NCBI RefSeq assembly: GCF_030147005.1
Contig: NZ_JASLAW010000053.1
Span: forward strand, 1-64,000
Source of the DNA: Pseudomonas sp.
GTDB lineage: Bacteria > Pseudomonadota > Gammaproteobacteria > Pseudomonadales > Pseudomonadaceae
Direction of reading: 5' to 3'
DNA: 64,000 nucleotides
The position numbers and the translations under genes were made by a program. This document shows positions 28,206-37,624 of this stretch, in pieces. How positions within the stretch are numbered: position 1 is the stretch's first letter; each line of letters opens with the position of its first letter. The notes under the pieces were generated by a model. It was not told where the DNA came from. It saw only the letters and a list, made by a program, of their open reading frames with translations, and ran no database searches.

Positions 28206-29315
28206 ATGACTTTCGACTCGCCGCTCGCCGCTTACCAACACGCTATCGCCCAGCAGGGTTTCGTGCCTGACGACGCTCAGCGCCGCGCCGTGGACGCCTT
28301 GCAAGCCTGTCATCAGGCGTTGCACCAGGGCCGCTCGCCCATTGCCGGCGTTTACCTGTGGGGGCCGGTGGGCCGCGGCAAGACCTGGTTGATGGACCAG
28401 TTTTATCAAAGCTTGCGCGTGCCCGCGCGCCGTCAGCATTTTCATCACTTCATGGGCTGGGTCCACCAGCGCTCGTTCCAGCTCACCGGTATCAGGGACC
28501 CGCTGCGGACCTTGGCGCGGGAGCTGAGCCGGGACGTGCGCGTGCTGTGCTTTGACGAGTTGTTCGTCAATGACATCGGCGACGCGATCATTCTTGGCCG
28601 TCTGTTTCAGGTGATGTTCGAGGAGGGCGTGGTGATGGTCTGTACGTCCAATCAGCCCCCTGAGCAGCTGTACGCCGACGGTTTCAACCGAGAGCGTTTC
28701 TTGCCGGGTATTGAAGCGATCAAGCGGCATATGCGCGTGGTGGCGGTAGACGGTGGCGAGGATCATCGCTTGCATCCCGGTGTCGGCCTGCAGCGCTACT
28801 GGGTGAACCAACCCGATGCCCTGGAGCCGGTGTTCAAGCAGCTGAGCGATGGGCAAACCGTCAGCCACGGGAAGGCGGTGAGCGTGGGGCATCGCACCAT
28901 CACAGCGGTGCAAGCCAGTGACGAGGTACTTTGGTGTCGTTACGCCGAGCTGTGCGAACAACCGCTTGCCGCGATGGATTTCATGCTGCTGTGTGATCGC
29001 TTCAAGGCCATCCTGTTGGCGCAAGTGCCCAACCTCAGCGCACAACAGCGCCCTGGGCGCATCGCCCGTGGCACCGAAGACGGGGCCGAGCGCGTCATCG
29101 CGGGGGACCGCCAATTGCCAGCGTTGTCCAGGCACGATGACAGCGTGCGACGCTTTATCGCGCTGGTCGATGAATGTTACGACCGCAAAGTGCCGCTGTT
29201 CATCGAGGCCCAGGTGCCGCTGGAGAGTCTTTACACCGAAGGCTACCTGGCGTTTCCTTTTCGTCGCACCTTGAGCCGCTTGCAGGAAATGCAGCTGCAG
29301 CGCTTCGGCGCCTGA
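28206..29315 (+). CDS. ZapE/AFG1-family ATPase
   Basis: 369 residues. P-loop GPVGRGKT at residues 53-60, Walker B LCFDELFVNDIGDA, and the family motifs TSNQPPEQLYADGFNRERFLP and late LFIEAQVPLESLY. E. coli ZapE associates with the Z-ring under stress. Relative to classic ZapE, some conserved positions differ (for example ELFV for EFFV), so this may be the second paralogue that many pseudomonads carry. The start ATG at 28206 lies 50 bases after metE; the frame is open much further upstream but inside metE. Confidence 0.85.
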   Translation: MTFDSPLAAYQHAIAQQGFVPDDAQRRAVDALQACHQALHQGRSPIAGVYLWGPVGRGKTWLMDQFYQSLRVPARRQHFHHFMGWVHQRSFQLTGIRDPLRTLARELSRDVRVLCFDELFVNDIGDAIILGRLFQVMFEEGVVMVCTSNQPPEQLYADGFNRERFLPGIEAIKRHMRVVAVDGGEDHRLHPGVGLQRYWVNQPDALEPVFKQLSDGQTVSHGKAVSVGHRTITAVQASDEVLWCRYAELCEQPLAAMDFMLLCDRFKAILLAQVPNLSAQQRPGRIARGTEDGAERVIAGDRQLPALSRHDDSVRRFIALVDECYDRKVPLFIEAQVPLESLYTEGYLAFPFRRTLSRLQEMQLQRFGA

Positions 29316-29477
29316 GAAAGCCCTGCGGCCACCTTGCTGGAGGTTTTGGATGCCTGCAACGTGCGCGCTTTCTGTCAGGCATTTGTCGTTAATCTCCTTC
29401 ATCTACTGCCGACGCCATGCTTACAATTACCCCCTCAAAGGGAATCGGTTCCCTGGTTGTCGTTATCGAGGAAGGAA

Positions 29478-29969
29478 ATGGACACCCCAGACATCCTGGT
29501 GCTGCAAGCCAGCTACACCAACGCCGTGCACGCCGATGCCATCGGCGCGCTGCTCAACCACTATGCCGAAGACGCAATGGGCGGCGGCCACACCTTGCCA
29601 GCCGATCTGTTGCAACAATTGCCTGCGGAACTGGCCAAGCGCGCCCATGCGTTCAGTGTGCTGGCGTTCGTCGGTGGTGTACCGGCTGGGCTGGTCAATT
29701 GTTTCGAGGGGTTCTCGACGTTCGCCTGCAGACCTTTGGTCAACGTCCACGATGTGGTCGTGGCGCAACAATTTCGTGGCTTGGGGCTCAGTCAGAAGAT
29801 GCTGCAGAAGGTCGAGGAAATCGCCCGGCAACGGGGTTGCTGCAAGATCACTCTGGAAGTGCTCGAGGGCAATGCGCTGGCGCAGTCGGCGTATCGCAAG
29901 TTCGGCTTTGATGATTCGGTATTTGATCCCGCCCACGGCCGTATGTTGTTCTGGAGCAAGGCGCTGTAA
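29478..29969 (+). CDS. GNAT-family N-acetyltransferase
   Basis: 163 residues. Motif A VHDVVVAQQFRGLGLSQKMLQKVEEIA, then ITLEVLEGNALAQSAYRKFGF for motif B; standard GNAT fold. Substrate unknown. Gaggaaggaa is a strong ribosome site just before the ATG at 29478, so the longer upstream frame is not used. Confidence 0.85.
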   Translation: MDTPDILVLQASYTNAVHADAIGALLNHYAEDAMGGGHTLPADLLQQLPAELAKRAHAFSVLAFVGGVPAGLVNCFEGFSTFACRPLVNVHDVVVAQQFRGLGLSQKMLQKVEEIARQRGCCKITLEVLEGNALAQSAYRKFGFDDSVFDPAHGRMLFWSKAL

Positions 29970-29982
29970 TAAACACACTGCA

Positions 29983-30009
29983 AAAAAAGGGCGCCATTCA
30001 ATGGCGCCC
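29983..30009 (-). terminator. Intrinsic terminator serving mainly the minus strand
   Basis: Stem ggcgccatt / aatggcgcc (loop ca region) at 29989-30009 with a run of seven A on its left, which reads as a U-run for minus-strand transcripts of the small periplasmic protein. It may also end the GNAT gene more weakly. Confidence 0.75.
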
Positions 30010-30070
30010 AATAAACCTTTGCCAAAGGAGCGGTATGGCACAGGGTAGTACGGATTAACTCAGCGTTAAA

Positions 30071-30283
30071 TCAACTGTTGGGTTGGGCTGAGTTGTCAGT
30101 GGCGGCTTTAACTGATTTGCCATCGGCGGACGCAACTTGTTGTTCCGCCTTGCCGTGGGTTGTTTCCTGAATGAAGCTGAAGTTGTTGTAGAACTCCTTC
30201 GAACGCTCTGAGCCGCCTTCTGCGAAGGCGGCGGCGGAGGTCAAGGTCATCAGGCTGGCCAGCATCAATGTCGACAGTTTCAT
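30071..30283 (-). CDS. Small periplasmic protein, PtrA N-terminal-like
   Basis: 70 residues. Signal peptide 1-21 (ends AFA), mature part begins EGGSERS, then a region with HGKAEQQVA. The AEGGSER opening resembles the PtrA/copper-responsive co-regulatory family of small Pseudomonas periplasmic proteins, but the match is short and the functional call is weak. It has its own promoter region and a terminator at 29983-30009. Confidence 0.6.
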   Translation of the reverse strand: MKLSTLMLASLMTLTSAAAFAEGGSERSKEFYNNFSFIQETTHGKAEQQVASADGKSVKAATDNSAQPNS

Positions 30284-30384
30284 GGTGGTATTCCCATTAA
30301 GAGTGAGAGGTGTCCGGTCACTCCCTGATCAGAACATGGGGCGACTATGGCGTTACCTTATTAAGTGGGAATTAACGAAATGGG

Positions 30385-30417
30385 CCTGCGAAGTTAACAG
30401 TTTGTTAACTTCGCAGG
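30385..30417. terminator. Long hairpin after the siderophore receptor gene
   Basis: Perfect 15-bp arms cctgcgaagttaaca / tgttaacttcgcagg around gtt, 8 bases past the stop of the minus-strand receptor gene. No U-run follows on the minus strand, so it may protect the mRNA 3' end or act as an operator for the small periplasmic gene. Confidence 0.5.
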
Positions 30418-30425
30418 GCAGGGCG

Positions 30426-32663
30426 TTACAGTTTCCAGTCCAGCGCCAGTGTGATTGAACGTGGATCGCCCCAATACACGCCGTTATAAAAACCGACACG
30501 TTCGTAATATTTTTTGTCGAACAGATTGTTGACGTTAATCGACGCCGTAACCTGTTCGTCGAACCGATATCGCGACATCAGGTTGACCACGGTGTAGCCC
30601 TGTTGCGTGATTTTCTCTCGCGTCGTTATCGGATTGCCCTTGTCGTCGCGCGCTCCCGTGGGCCGGTTGCCGAAGTCATAAAAGTCGCTCTGCCACGTCA
30701 CCGCGCCACCCACGGTCAGGTTGCGCCAGGCCCCCGGCAGGCGGTAAGCGCTGGAGACCTTCAATAGGTTCAACGGCTGGCCGGTGTTGTTGCGGTTGCC
30801 TGCGCCATTCGCCGAGTGGGTGTAGGTGTAGCCGGCGGTGAGGTTCCAGTCCGGTGTGATTTCCCCGGCCGCTTCCAGCTCGAAACCCTGCACCTTGTTG
30901 CCCTTGCCGCCGGACTTGTAGTACTCCTCGCCGGTGACCGGGTTTGGCGGCACCGAGTCGTCCCGCTCGGCGACGTTGTCCTGGGTGCTCCAGAAATACG
31001 CGGCCGCCAGGTTCAGGCGCTCGTTGAGTACGCTGCCCTTGAGGCCGATCTCATAGTTGCTGCCCACCACCGGCTCCAGGTACTTCTTGTTGGCGTCCTT
31101 CGCACTTTGCGGCTTGAAGATGTCGGTGTAGCTCGCGTAGACGGTGTACTGCGGCGTGATGTCGTAAAGCAGCCCGGCGTAGGGCGTCAACATATCGTTA
31201 TGGGTCTGGCTGGTTTTGCCGGCATCGGTCAGTTGATCGTTGGCGTTGTATTTGGGGTTGGCGCTCTCCAGCTCCCAACTGCCGTAGCGGGTGCCGAGCA
31301 CGGCGTGCAGGCGATCGGTCAGGCTCAGCCGGGTTGCGAGGTAGCCGGCCTTCTGTTGTTTCTTGCTGTGCTCACCCTTGAGGTCGGTGACGTCATCGGT
31401 GAACTTGCCGATACCGCCCATGTGCTCCCAGTCCTCGATGGTGTAGTAGCTGTTGGACAGATTGGAGCGCATGAAGGGCGAACTGTCCCGTTGCGCCGCC
31501 TCGCCGTAGCCCATCATCAGCGCGTGTTCGCGACCCAGCAGCGCGTAGCTGCCGGCCAGGTTGAAGTCAATGGCTTCCATGTTCGATGTGCCGCGCATAT
31601 GGCTGGCCCAGGCTGTCATGCCGCTGCGGTCGGCATTGGGGAAACCCGCGCCGCCGTAGTACACCTTGCCGTCGGTATCGCTCTGGCGATGGGTGTAGGC
31701 GGCCTTCAGGTGCCAGTCGCCGCCCAGCCGATGATCGAGGGTGGCGAAGGTGGTCTTGTCGGTCAGAGGCCAGGAACTCCAGTGCGCGGCCATATTGGTG
31801 GAGCGCGACAACCCCGCCTTGCCGCCCTGGCTGTTCCAGTAGGGCACGGTGCCCCAGGAAGTGCCTTGTACTTGTTTGTCCTGGTAATCAAAGCCCACGG
31901 CCAGCACGGTATCGTCAGTAAGGTCGGCCTCGAGAACGCCGTAGCCGACCGCCCGCTGCAGTGCATAGTTGTCGCGAAAGGATTTACTGTCGCGGTAGGC
32001 CAGTACGCTGCGCCCGCGCAGTTTGCCGTCGAAGGCCAGCGGGCCGCCGACGTCGAGGTAGCTGTAGTAGTTGTCGTGAGTGGCGCCGCTTATTCCGGTT
32101 TTCGCCTGCCATTGGGCGGTGGGGCGCTTGCGTACCATGTTGACCGTGGCCGAGGGGTCGCCCGCGCCGGTGGTGAGGCCGGTGGCGCCGCGCACTACTT
32201 CGACACGGTCGTAGATGATGGTATCGGCGTCACTCTTCATGAAGCCGAAGGTGTTGAGCATCCCGTCAATCTGGAAGTTGTTGATGCCGTAGCCACGGGA
32301 GGTATAGGACACGCGGTCCGAGTCATTATGCTGGACGTTGATGCCGGTGGTTTGGCGCAACACCTCGGTGAGGGTGTTGAGATTGAAGTCATCCATCTGC
32401 TGGCGCGTGATCACCGAGATCGATTGCGGTGTTTCCTTGACGGACAGGTTCAGCCGCGTGGCGGTGCTCATGGAACCGGTGGTGTAGGCGCCGGTGTGCT
32501 CGGTGGTCGCGCCCAGGCCTTCGGCGGTGATGCTGGTGGCACCCAGTTCGAGGGCTTTGGCGGGGGCTTGCTCGGGGTCGGTTTCGGCCAGCAGTTCAGG
32601 GCTCAGCGCAAGGCTGAACAGGCCAAGGGTAAAGGTGATGGAACGGGTAAAAGGCGCGAGCAT
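30426..32663 (-). CDS. TonB-dependent siderophore receptor
   Basis: 745 residues, outer-membrane receptor. Signal peptide 1-26 (ends LLA), plug domain with KETPQSISVITRQQMDDFN, GINVQHNDSDRVSYTSRGYGINNFQIDG and VEVVRGATGLTTGAGDPSATVNMVRKRP, then a beta-barrel ending in the aromatic-type GDPRSITLALDWKL. There is no N-terminal STN signalling domain, so it is a transport-only receptor and not paired with a FecI/FecR system. Ferric hydroxamate or pyoverdine-type siderophores are plausible ligands; specificity cannot be read. Aggag precedes the ATG, and a Fur-like sequence lies about 90 bases upstream. Confidence 0.93.
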   Translation of the reverse strand: MLAPFTRSITFTLGLFSLALSPELLAETDPEQAPAKALELGATSITAEGLGATTEHTGAYTTGSMSTATRLNLSVKETPQSISVITRQQMDDFNLNTLTEVLRQTTGINVQHNDSDRVSYTSRGYGINNFQIDGMLNTFGFMKSDADTIIYDRVEVVRGATGLTTGAGDPSATVNMVRKRPTAQWQAKTGISGATHDNYYSYLDVGGPLAFDGKLRGRSVLAYRDSKSFRDNYALQRAVGYGVLEADLTDDTVLAVGFDYQDKQVQGTSWGTVPYWNSQGGKAGLSRSTNMAAHWSSWPLTDKTTFATLDHRLGGDWHLKAAYTHRQSDTDGKVYYGGAGFPNADRSGMTAWASHMRGTSNMEAIDFNLAGSYALLGREHALMMGYGEAAQRDSSPFMRSNLSNSYYTIEDWEHMGGIGKFTDDVTDLKGEHSKKQQKAGYLATRLSLTDRLHAVLGTRYGSWELESANPKYNANDQLTDAGKTSQTHNDMLTPYAGLLYDITPQYTVYASYTDIFKPQSAKDANKKYLEPVVGSNYEIGLKGSVLNERLNLAAAYFWSTQDNVAERDDSVPPNPVTGEEYYKSGGKGNKVQGFELEAAGEITPDWNLTAGYTYTHSANGAGNRNNTGQPLNLLKVSSAYRLPGAWRNLTVGGAVTWQSDFYDFGNRPTGARDDKGNPITTREKITQQGYTVVNLMSRYRFDEQVTASINVNNLFDKKYYERVGFYNGVYWGDPRSITLALDWKL

Positions 32664-32750
32664 CGCGGCGAACTCCTATTCGTCTTTGAGACCCACCCAG
32701 GAAGGGGGGTATGGCTCAAAGACGAAAGGAGGCGTGGAACTTTAGGCTTA

Positions 32751-32769
32751 AACAAGAATGATTGTTATC
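32751..32769. promoter_or_regulatory. Possible Fur box upstream of the siderophore receptor
   Basis: aacaagaatgattgttatc matches the 19-bp Fur consensus at about 12 positions. Its position before a siderophore receptor supports iron repression; the match alone is modest. Confidence 0.45.
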
Positions 32770-32788
32770 TTTCTGTTACAGGCCTCGG

Positions 32789-34531
32789 TTACTTGGCCAC
32801 CACGTTGGTGCCGTCGACCTTTTTCGGTTTGATCAAACTGAAGTCGATCAAGGCTTTCTGCTTGGTTTCGTAAGGGTTGCCGATCAGCAAGGGGCGCGGC
32901 TTGAAGCTGTCGCTGACCAGGCTTTTGCTGTGGTCCAGTTCATCGAAACTCAAACCGGCCATGTCCGCCCAGGTGTGGATCAACTGCGAACTGCTGTAAG
33001 GCCGTTGCAGGTCGCCGGCGAAGCTCCAGTCGTGGCTTTCACGCCACTTGGGCGAGGCATAGGCCATGAACGGAATGGTGTACATCGGCGCGGTCGGCTT
33101 GCCTTCGTTACGGCCCAGGGTGTCATGGCCGGCCGAGTCGAACACGTCTTCGCCGTGGTCCGACAGGTACAGCAGGAAGCCGTTGGGGTCGGTCTTGGCG
33201 TAGTCCTTGATCAGGCTCGATACCACGAAGTCGTTGTACAGCACCGCATTGTCATAGCTGTTGTAGGTCGGCAACTGTGCATCGCTGACACCGGCCGGCA
33301 CGCCCTGGCGATCGGTGAATTTGTCGAACGTCGACGGGTAACGATACTGGTAGCTCATGTGGGTGCCCAGCAAGTGCACCACGATGAACTTGCGCTCGGC
33401 GGTATCGGCCATGGCCTTGGAAAACGGTGCCAGTACATCGCCGTCGTATTGGCGGGCGTTCTGGTTACGGTTGTTGTTCAGGTACACCTGCTCGTCGGCC
33501 TGTTCGGAAAAGGTCGTGAGCATGGTGTTGCGCTTGGTCATGGTTTGCTGGTTGGTGATCCAGAAGGTCTTGTAGCCGGCCTGCTTCATCACGCTGACGA
33601 TTGATGGCGTCTTGAGGTACAGGTCCGGGTTTTCTTCATCGGCGAAGGTCAGTACCTGCTGCAGCGCTTCAATGGTGTAGGGGCGCGGCGTAATGACGTT
33701 GTCGAACACCGCCAGTTGGTCGCGCAGCTTGTCCAGTTCCGGCGTGGTGTTACGCGGGTAACCGTACAGGCTCATGCGCTGGCGGTTGGTGGACTCGCCG
33801 ATTACCAGCACCAGGGTGGACGGCTGGCCGGCCATGCTGTCCTTGAGGTTCTTCAGCGGCGGGATCTGGCTGGCACTGGTCAGCATGCCTTGCATATTGT
33901 CCAGCTGTTCGGTGTAGCGGCGGTAGGCCACGATCATCTGCCAAGGCACAGCCGGTTCGATACGGGTTTCGAAGCGGTCGATGGCCAATTCCATGGTTTC
34001 GCTGGTGGCGATCTGCTTGACCAGCGGGTAACCGACCACGGCCAATACGATGGCGACCGCCGCCACGATCGACTGGCCACGAGGCAAGTAGACCGGACGC
34101 AGGCGCGTCCACAGGAAAACCGCGAAGGCGGTGTGGGCAATGAAGGCCAGCACGATCCACCAGGCAAAGTACTGGGTGGCGTATTCGCCCGCTTCAGAAA
34201 TGTTCGACTCGAACATGATGAAGATGACGCTCTGGGAAAATTCCTGCTGGTAAATGAAGAAATAACCCAGGCTGGCCATGGAGCAGGCCCACAGCACCAC
34301 GCCGATCAACGCGGCAAGCAGACGTGTTTGCCGAGGGAACAGCAGCATGGGCGCCAGCCACAGCGCACTCATGAAGAACGCCTGGCGGAAACCGCTGAAG
34401 CCGGAGGTGCCGGTCAGTTGGATAAGAAGCTGGGTGATCCCAGAGAAGTACCAGAAAAACAGGAATAACCAGCCAAGGCCGGCCCAATCAAAGCCTTTCG
34501 CAGTCGTCGTGCTGCGTTTGAACATCGCCAT
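32789..34531 (-). CDS. cptA: Phosphoethanolamine transferase CptA
   Basis: 580 residues. Five N-terminal transmembrane helices, then a periplasmic alkaline phosphatase-like domain. It aligns along its length with E. coli CptA/EptC: LGWLFLFFWYFSG, QEFSQSVIFIMFE, TLVLVIGESTNRQRMSLYGYPR (catalytic Thr in GEST), FWITNQQTMTKRNTMLT, HLLGTHMSYQYRYP and YLSDHGEDV (metal ligands Asp-His). It transfers phosphoethanolamine from PE to the LPS core or lipid. Three in-frame starts (34531, 34543, 34564) exist; 34531 has GGGGCG upstream. A ColR-like site at 34631-34646 precedes it. Confidence 0.92.
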   Translation of the reverse strand: MAMFKRSTTTAKGFDWAGLGWLFLFFWYFSGITQLLIQLTGTSGFSGFRQAFFMSALWLAPMLLFPRQTRLLAALIGVVLWACSMASLGYFFIYQQEFSQSVIFIMFESNISEAGEYATQYFAWWIVLAFIAHTAFAVFLWTRLRPVYLPRGQSIVAAVAIVLAVVGYPLVKQIATSETMELAIDRFETRIEPAVPWQMIVAYRRYTEQLDNMQGMLTSASQIPPLKNLKDSMAGQPSTLVLVIGESTNRQRMSLYGYPRNTTPELDKLRDQLAVFDNVITPRPYTIEALQQVLTFADEENPDLYLKTPSIVSVMKQAGYKTFWITNQQTMTKRNTMLTTFSEQADEQVYLNNNRNQNARQYDGDVLAPFSKAMADTAERKFIVVHLLGTHMSYQYRYPSTFDKFTDRQGVPAGVSDAQLPTYNSYDNAVLYNDFVVSSLIKDYAKTDPNGFLLYLSDHGEDVFDSAGHDTLGRNEGKPTAPMYTIPFMAYASPKWRESHDWSFAGDLQRPYSSSQLIHTWADMAGLSFDELDHSKSLVSDSFKPRPLLIGNPYETKQKALIDFSLIKPKKVDGTNVVAK

Positions 34532-34630
34532 CCAGCGCCCCATCAGAAAATGATCGTCGCGCACAGGCGCGCGACATCGGGCCGCTCAGAACGTGAGCGG
34601 CATCGCGGGCGGGAGTATCAAGATATGTGT

Positions 34631-34646
34631 GTGAAAACTTTGTGAG
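34631..34646 (-). promoter_or_regulatory. ColR-like binding site upstream of cptA
   Basis: Read on the minus strand, CTCACAAAGTTTTCAC agrees with the pseudomonad ColR consensus (YYNASNNYTTTTTCAC) at all but two constrained positions. It lies 100 bases upstream of cptA. ColRS controls envelope-modification genes; that it acts here is inference. Confidence 0.4.
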
Positions 34647-34685
34647 ATTTCTGTAGGTATTGCCTTACAAACTCACCAACGGCTT

Positions 34686-34862
34686 TCAGCAGAGCGCGGG
34701 CTTGGCACCGGAAGGCAGTTCAAGCTGGGCCTGGAGGTATGAGCGCAGACGCAGGACTTCCTGTTGCAACTGATCGCGCTCGTCCTTCAACTGGCGCAAT
34801 TCATCGCGGCGGATGTTGACGTAGAGGGTCTGTGGCGGTCGGGTCATCTGTGCTGTGCTCAT
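34686..34862 (-). CDS. Small coiled-coil protein
   Basis: 58 residues: after TRPPQTLYVNIRRDEL a run of heptad-like residues (LRQLKDERDQLQQEVLRLR) predicts a coiled coil, ending in a C-terminal Cys. Start ATG at 34862 is preceded by gaggcaagca; the frame extends 28 codons upstream without a better site. Not recognised beyond this. It is divergent from gnd. Confidence 0.65.
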   Translation of the reverse strand: MSTAQMTRPPQTLYVNIRRDELRQLKDERDQLQQEVLRLRSYLQAQLELPSGAKPALC

Positions 34863-35120
34863 TGCTTGCCTCGCAAATAGCGGGTAGATCGCGCTGCCGA
34901 ATCGGTTCGCGGCAACAGTCGGAAGCAAGTTTGAATTCTTTTTCACATCAATGGAACTTTTTTATTTTTGGTGGTCGTGTGACTTTTCGGCGAGTGATGG
35001 TGAAATGATGGCGACTTTTTTACCATGAAACTACACGGATCCGCTCTGGACTAACCCTCATTAGCCTCATTGCGCTATAAACTATGTCACACATTTTTTG
35101 GTAGTTAGGAGCATCAGCAC

Positions 35121-36104
35121 ATGCAACTGGGGATTATCGGACTAGGCCGCATGGGCGGTAACATTGCGCGGCGCCTGATGCTCAATGGGCACACCACCGT
35201 TGTATATGACCGTAATGAAGCCTTCGTCAAAGGCCTGAGCGAGGAGGGCGCCACCGGCGTCGCCGGCTTGGAGGCCCTGGTGGCCGGCCTGCAAAAGCCA
35301 CGCGCCGTGTGGGTGATGTTGCCGGCAGGCGCGCCTACCGAGGACACCATCAACGAACTGAGCGGGCTGCTGGAAAGCGGTGACGTGATCATCGACGGCG
35401 GCAACACCAATTACAAAGACGACGTGCGTCGCGGCAAGGCCCTGGCGGAAAAGGGCCTGCACTACGTCGACGTCGGCACCTCGGGCGGTGTCTGGGGCCT
35501 GGAACGTGGCTACTGCATGATGATTGGCGGCGACGTGGAAACCGTGCAGCGCCTCGACCCGATCTTCAAGAGCCTGGCCCCTGGCATCGGCAGCATCCCG
35601 CGCACCAAGGACCGTTCGGCCAGCGCCGACCCGCGCGCCGAGCAGGGTTACATCCATGCCGGCCCAGCGGGCTCCGGTCACTTCGTCAAGATGATCCACA
35701 ACGGCATTGAATACGGAATGATGCAGGCGTTTGCCGAAGGTTTTGACATCCTCAAGACCAAGAACTCGGAAAACCTGCCGGAAGATCAGCGTTTTGACCT
35801 GAACGTGGCCGACATCGCCGAAGTCTGGCGCCGTGGCAGCGTGGTGTCGTCGTGGCTGCTGGACCTGACCGCCGATGCCCTGGCGACCGATCCGAAGCTG
35901 GATGGCTATTCCGGTTCCGTGGCTGACAGCGGCGAAGGCCGTTGGACCATCGAAGCGGCCATGGAACAAGCGGTACCGGTACCGGTGCTGTCGACATCGT
36001 TGTTCGCCCGTTTCCGTTCGCGCCAGCAGAGCACTTACGGTGACAAAATGCTGTCGGCCATGCGCTTCGGCTTTGGCGGCCACGTGGAGACTTCCAAAAA
36101 ATGA
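35121..36104 (+). CDS. gnd: 6-Phosphogluconate dehydrogenase, short (GntZ-like) type
   Basis: 327 residues, the short decarboxylating form, versus about 470 for the long NADP type. Rossmann motif LGIIGLGRMGGNIARRL, IIDGGNTNYKDD, VDVGTSGGVWGLERGYCMMIGG and the catalytic GSGHFVKMIHNGIEYGMMQ with Lys-x-x-His-Asn. It converts 6-phosphogluconate to ribulose 5-phosphate and CO2, often NAD-preferring in this subtype. First gene of gnd-zwf-HAD; it overlaps zwf by 4 bases (ATGA). Ribosome site taggagc is clear. Confidence 0.93.
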   Translation: MQLGIIGLGRMGGNIARRLMLNGHTTVVYDRNEAFVKGLSEEGATGVAGLEALVAGLQKPRAVWVMLPAGAPTEDTINELSGLLESGDVIIDGGNTNYKDDVRRGKALAEKGLHYVDVGTSGGVWGLERGYCMMIGGDVETVQRLDPIFKSLAPGIGSIPRTKDRSASADPRAEQGYIHAGPAGSGHFVKMIHNGIEYGMMQAFAEGFDILKTKNSENLPEDQRFDLNVADIAEVWRRGSVVSSWLLDLTADALATDPKLDGYSGSVADSGEGRWTIEAAMEQAVPVPVLSTSLFARFRSRQQSTYGDKMLSAMRFGFGGHVETSKK

Positions 36105-37624
36105 CCGCCAACGGCAAGAAACCCAAGGCCGAAACCGCTCCACCCACCACCTTGTTTCTGTTTGGCGCCCACGGCGACCTGGTCAAGCGCCTGCTGATGC
36201 CGGCGCTGTACAACCTGAGCCGTGACGGGTTGCTGGGCGATGGACTGCGCATCGTCGGCGTTGATCACAACGCCATCAGCGACGCCGACTTTGCCAAGAA
36301 GCTCGAGGATTTCATTCGCACCGAGGCCGCCGGCAAAGTCCGCGGCAATGCCGACAATGCGCTGGACCCACACTTGTGGGCCCAACTGGCCAAAGGCATC
36401 AGCTACGTCGAGGGCGATTTCCTCGACGACAGCACCTACGCCGACATCGCGCAGAAAATTGCCGACAGCGGCACCGCCAATGCCGTGTTCTACCTGGCCA
36501 CCGCACCGCGTTTTTTCAGTGACGTGGTGCAACGCCTGGGCAGTGCCGGATTGCTCGATGAGACGCCGGAGGGCTTCCGCCGCGTGGTCATCGAGAAACC
36601 GTTCGGTTCCGACCTGGCCACCGCCGAAGCGTTGAACGCGTGCCTGCTCAAGGTGATGAGCGAGAAACAGATCTATCGCATCGACCATTACCTGGGCAAG
36701 GAAACGGTACAGAACATCCTGATCAGCCGTTTCTCCAACGTGCTGTTCGAAGCGTTCTGGAACAATCATTACATCGACCACGTGCAAATCACCGCCGCGG
36801 AAACGGTCGGCGTGGAAACCCGAGGTAATTTCTTCGAGAAGACCGGCACTTTGCGTGACATGGTGCCCAACCACCTGTTCCAGTTGCTGGCCATGGTCGC
36901 CATGGAACCGCCGGCGGCGTTCGGCGCCGACGCGGTGCGCGGTGAGAAGGCCAAGGTGGTGGGCGCTATCCGCCCCTGGTCCGTGGAAGATGCGCGGGCC
37001 AACTCGGTTCGCGGCCAGTACACCGCCGGTGAAATCGCCGGTAAGTCACTGCCGGGTTACCGTGAAGAAGCCAACGTCGCGCCCGACAGCAGCACCGAGA
37101 CGTTCGTCGCGTTGAAGGTGATGATCGACAACTGGCGCTGGGTCGGCGTGCCGTTCTACTTGCGTACCGGCAAGCGCATGAGCATCCGCGACACCGAGAT
37201 CGTGATCTGCTTCAAGCAGGCGCCTTACGCGCAATTTCGCGACACCGAAGTCGATGAGCTCAAGCCCACCTACCTTAAGATCCAGATCCAGCCGAACGAA
37301 GGCATGTGGTTCGACCTGCTGGCCAAGAAACCTGGGCCGACCCTGGAAATGGCCAATATCGAGTTGGGGTTCGACTATAAGGACTTCTTCGAGATGCAGC
37401 CGTCGACGGGTTACGAAACCCTGATCTACGACTGCATGATCGGCGACCAGACCCTGTTCCAGCGCGCCGACAACATCGAGAACGGCTGGCGTGCCGTGCA
37501 GCCGTTCCTGGATGCCTGGAAGGAAGATGACGGCATCCAGGCCTACAAGGCTGGCGAAGATGGCCCGGCGGCGGCTGATGCGTTGCTGGCCCGTGACGGC
37601 CGCACCTGGCACAGCCTCGGATGA
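36101..37624 (+). CDS. zwf: Glucose-6-phosphate 1-dehydrogenase
   Basis: 507 residues. NAD(P)-binding FGAHGDLVKRLLMPAL (His for the common Ser in GASGDL), the active-site RIDHYLGKE with the Asp-His pair, IEKPFGSD, TGTLRDMVPNHLFQL and the substrate region FYLRTGKRM. It oxidises glucose 6-phosphate to 6-phosphogluconolactone for the Entner-Doudoroff and pentose phosphate routes. Overlaps gnd and the HAD gene by ATGA at each end. No hex-operon neighbours (pgl, eda), so this is the gnd-linked zwf paralogue. Confidence 0.95.
   Translation: MTANGKKPKAETAPPTTLFLFGAHGDLVKRLLMPALYNLSRDGLLGDGLRIVGVDHNAISDADFAKKLEDFIRTEAAGKVRGNADNALDPHLWAQLAKGISYVEGDFLDDSTYADIAQKIADSGTANAVFYLATAPRFFSDVVQRLGSAGLLDETPEGFRRVVIEKPFGSDLATAEALNACLLKVMSEKQIYRIDHYLGKETVQNILISRFSNVLFEAFWNNHYIDHVQITAAETVGVETRGNFFEKTGTLRDMVPNHLFQLLAMVAMEPPAAFGADAVRGEKAKVVGAIRPWSVEDARANSVRGQYTAGEIAGKSLPGYREEANVAPDSSTETFVALKVMIDNWRWVGVPFYLRTGKRMSIRDTEIVICFKQAPYAQFRDTEVDELKPTYLKIQIQPNEGMWFDLLAKKPGPTLEMANIELGFDYKDFFEMQPSTGYETLIYDCMIGDQTLFQRADNIENGWRAVQPFLDAWKEDDGIQAYKAGEDGPAAADALLARDGRTWHSLG

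Noticed and set aside
30816..32873. Long plus-strand open frame (685 codons) across the siderophore receptor
   Set aside because: Antisense shadow of a receptor with unmistakable plug and barrel motifs; composition is not protein-like.
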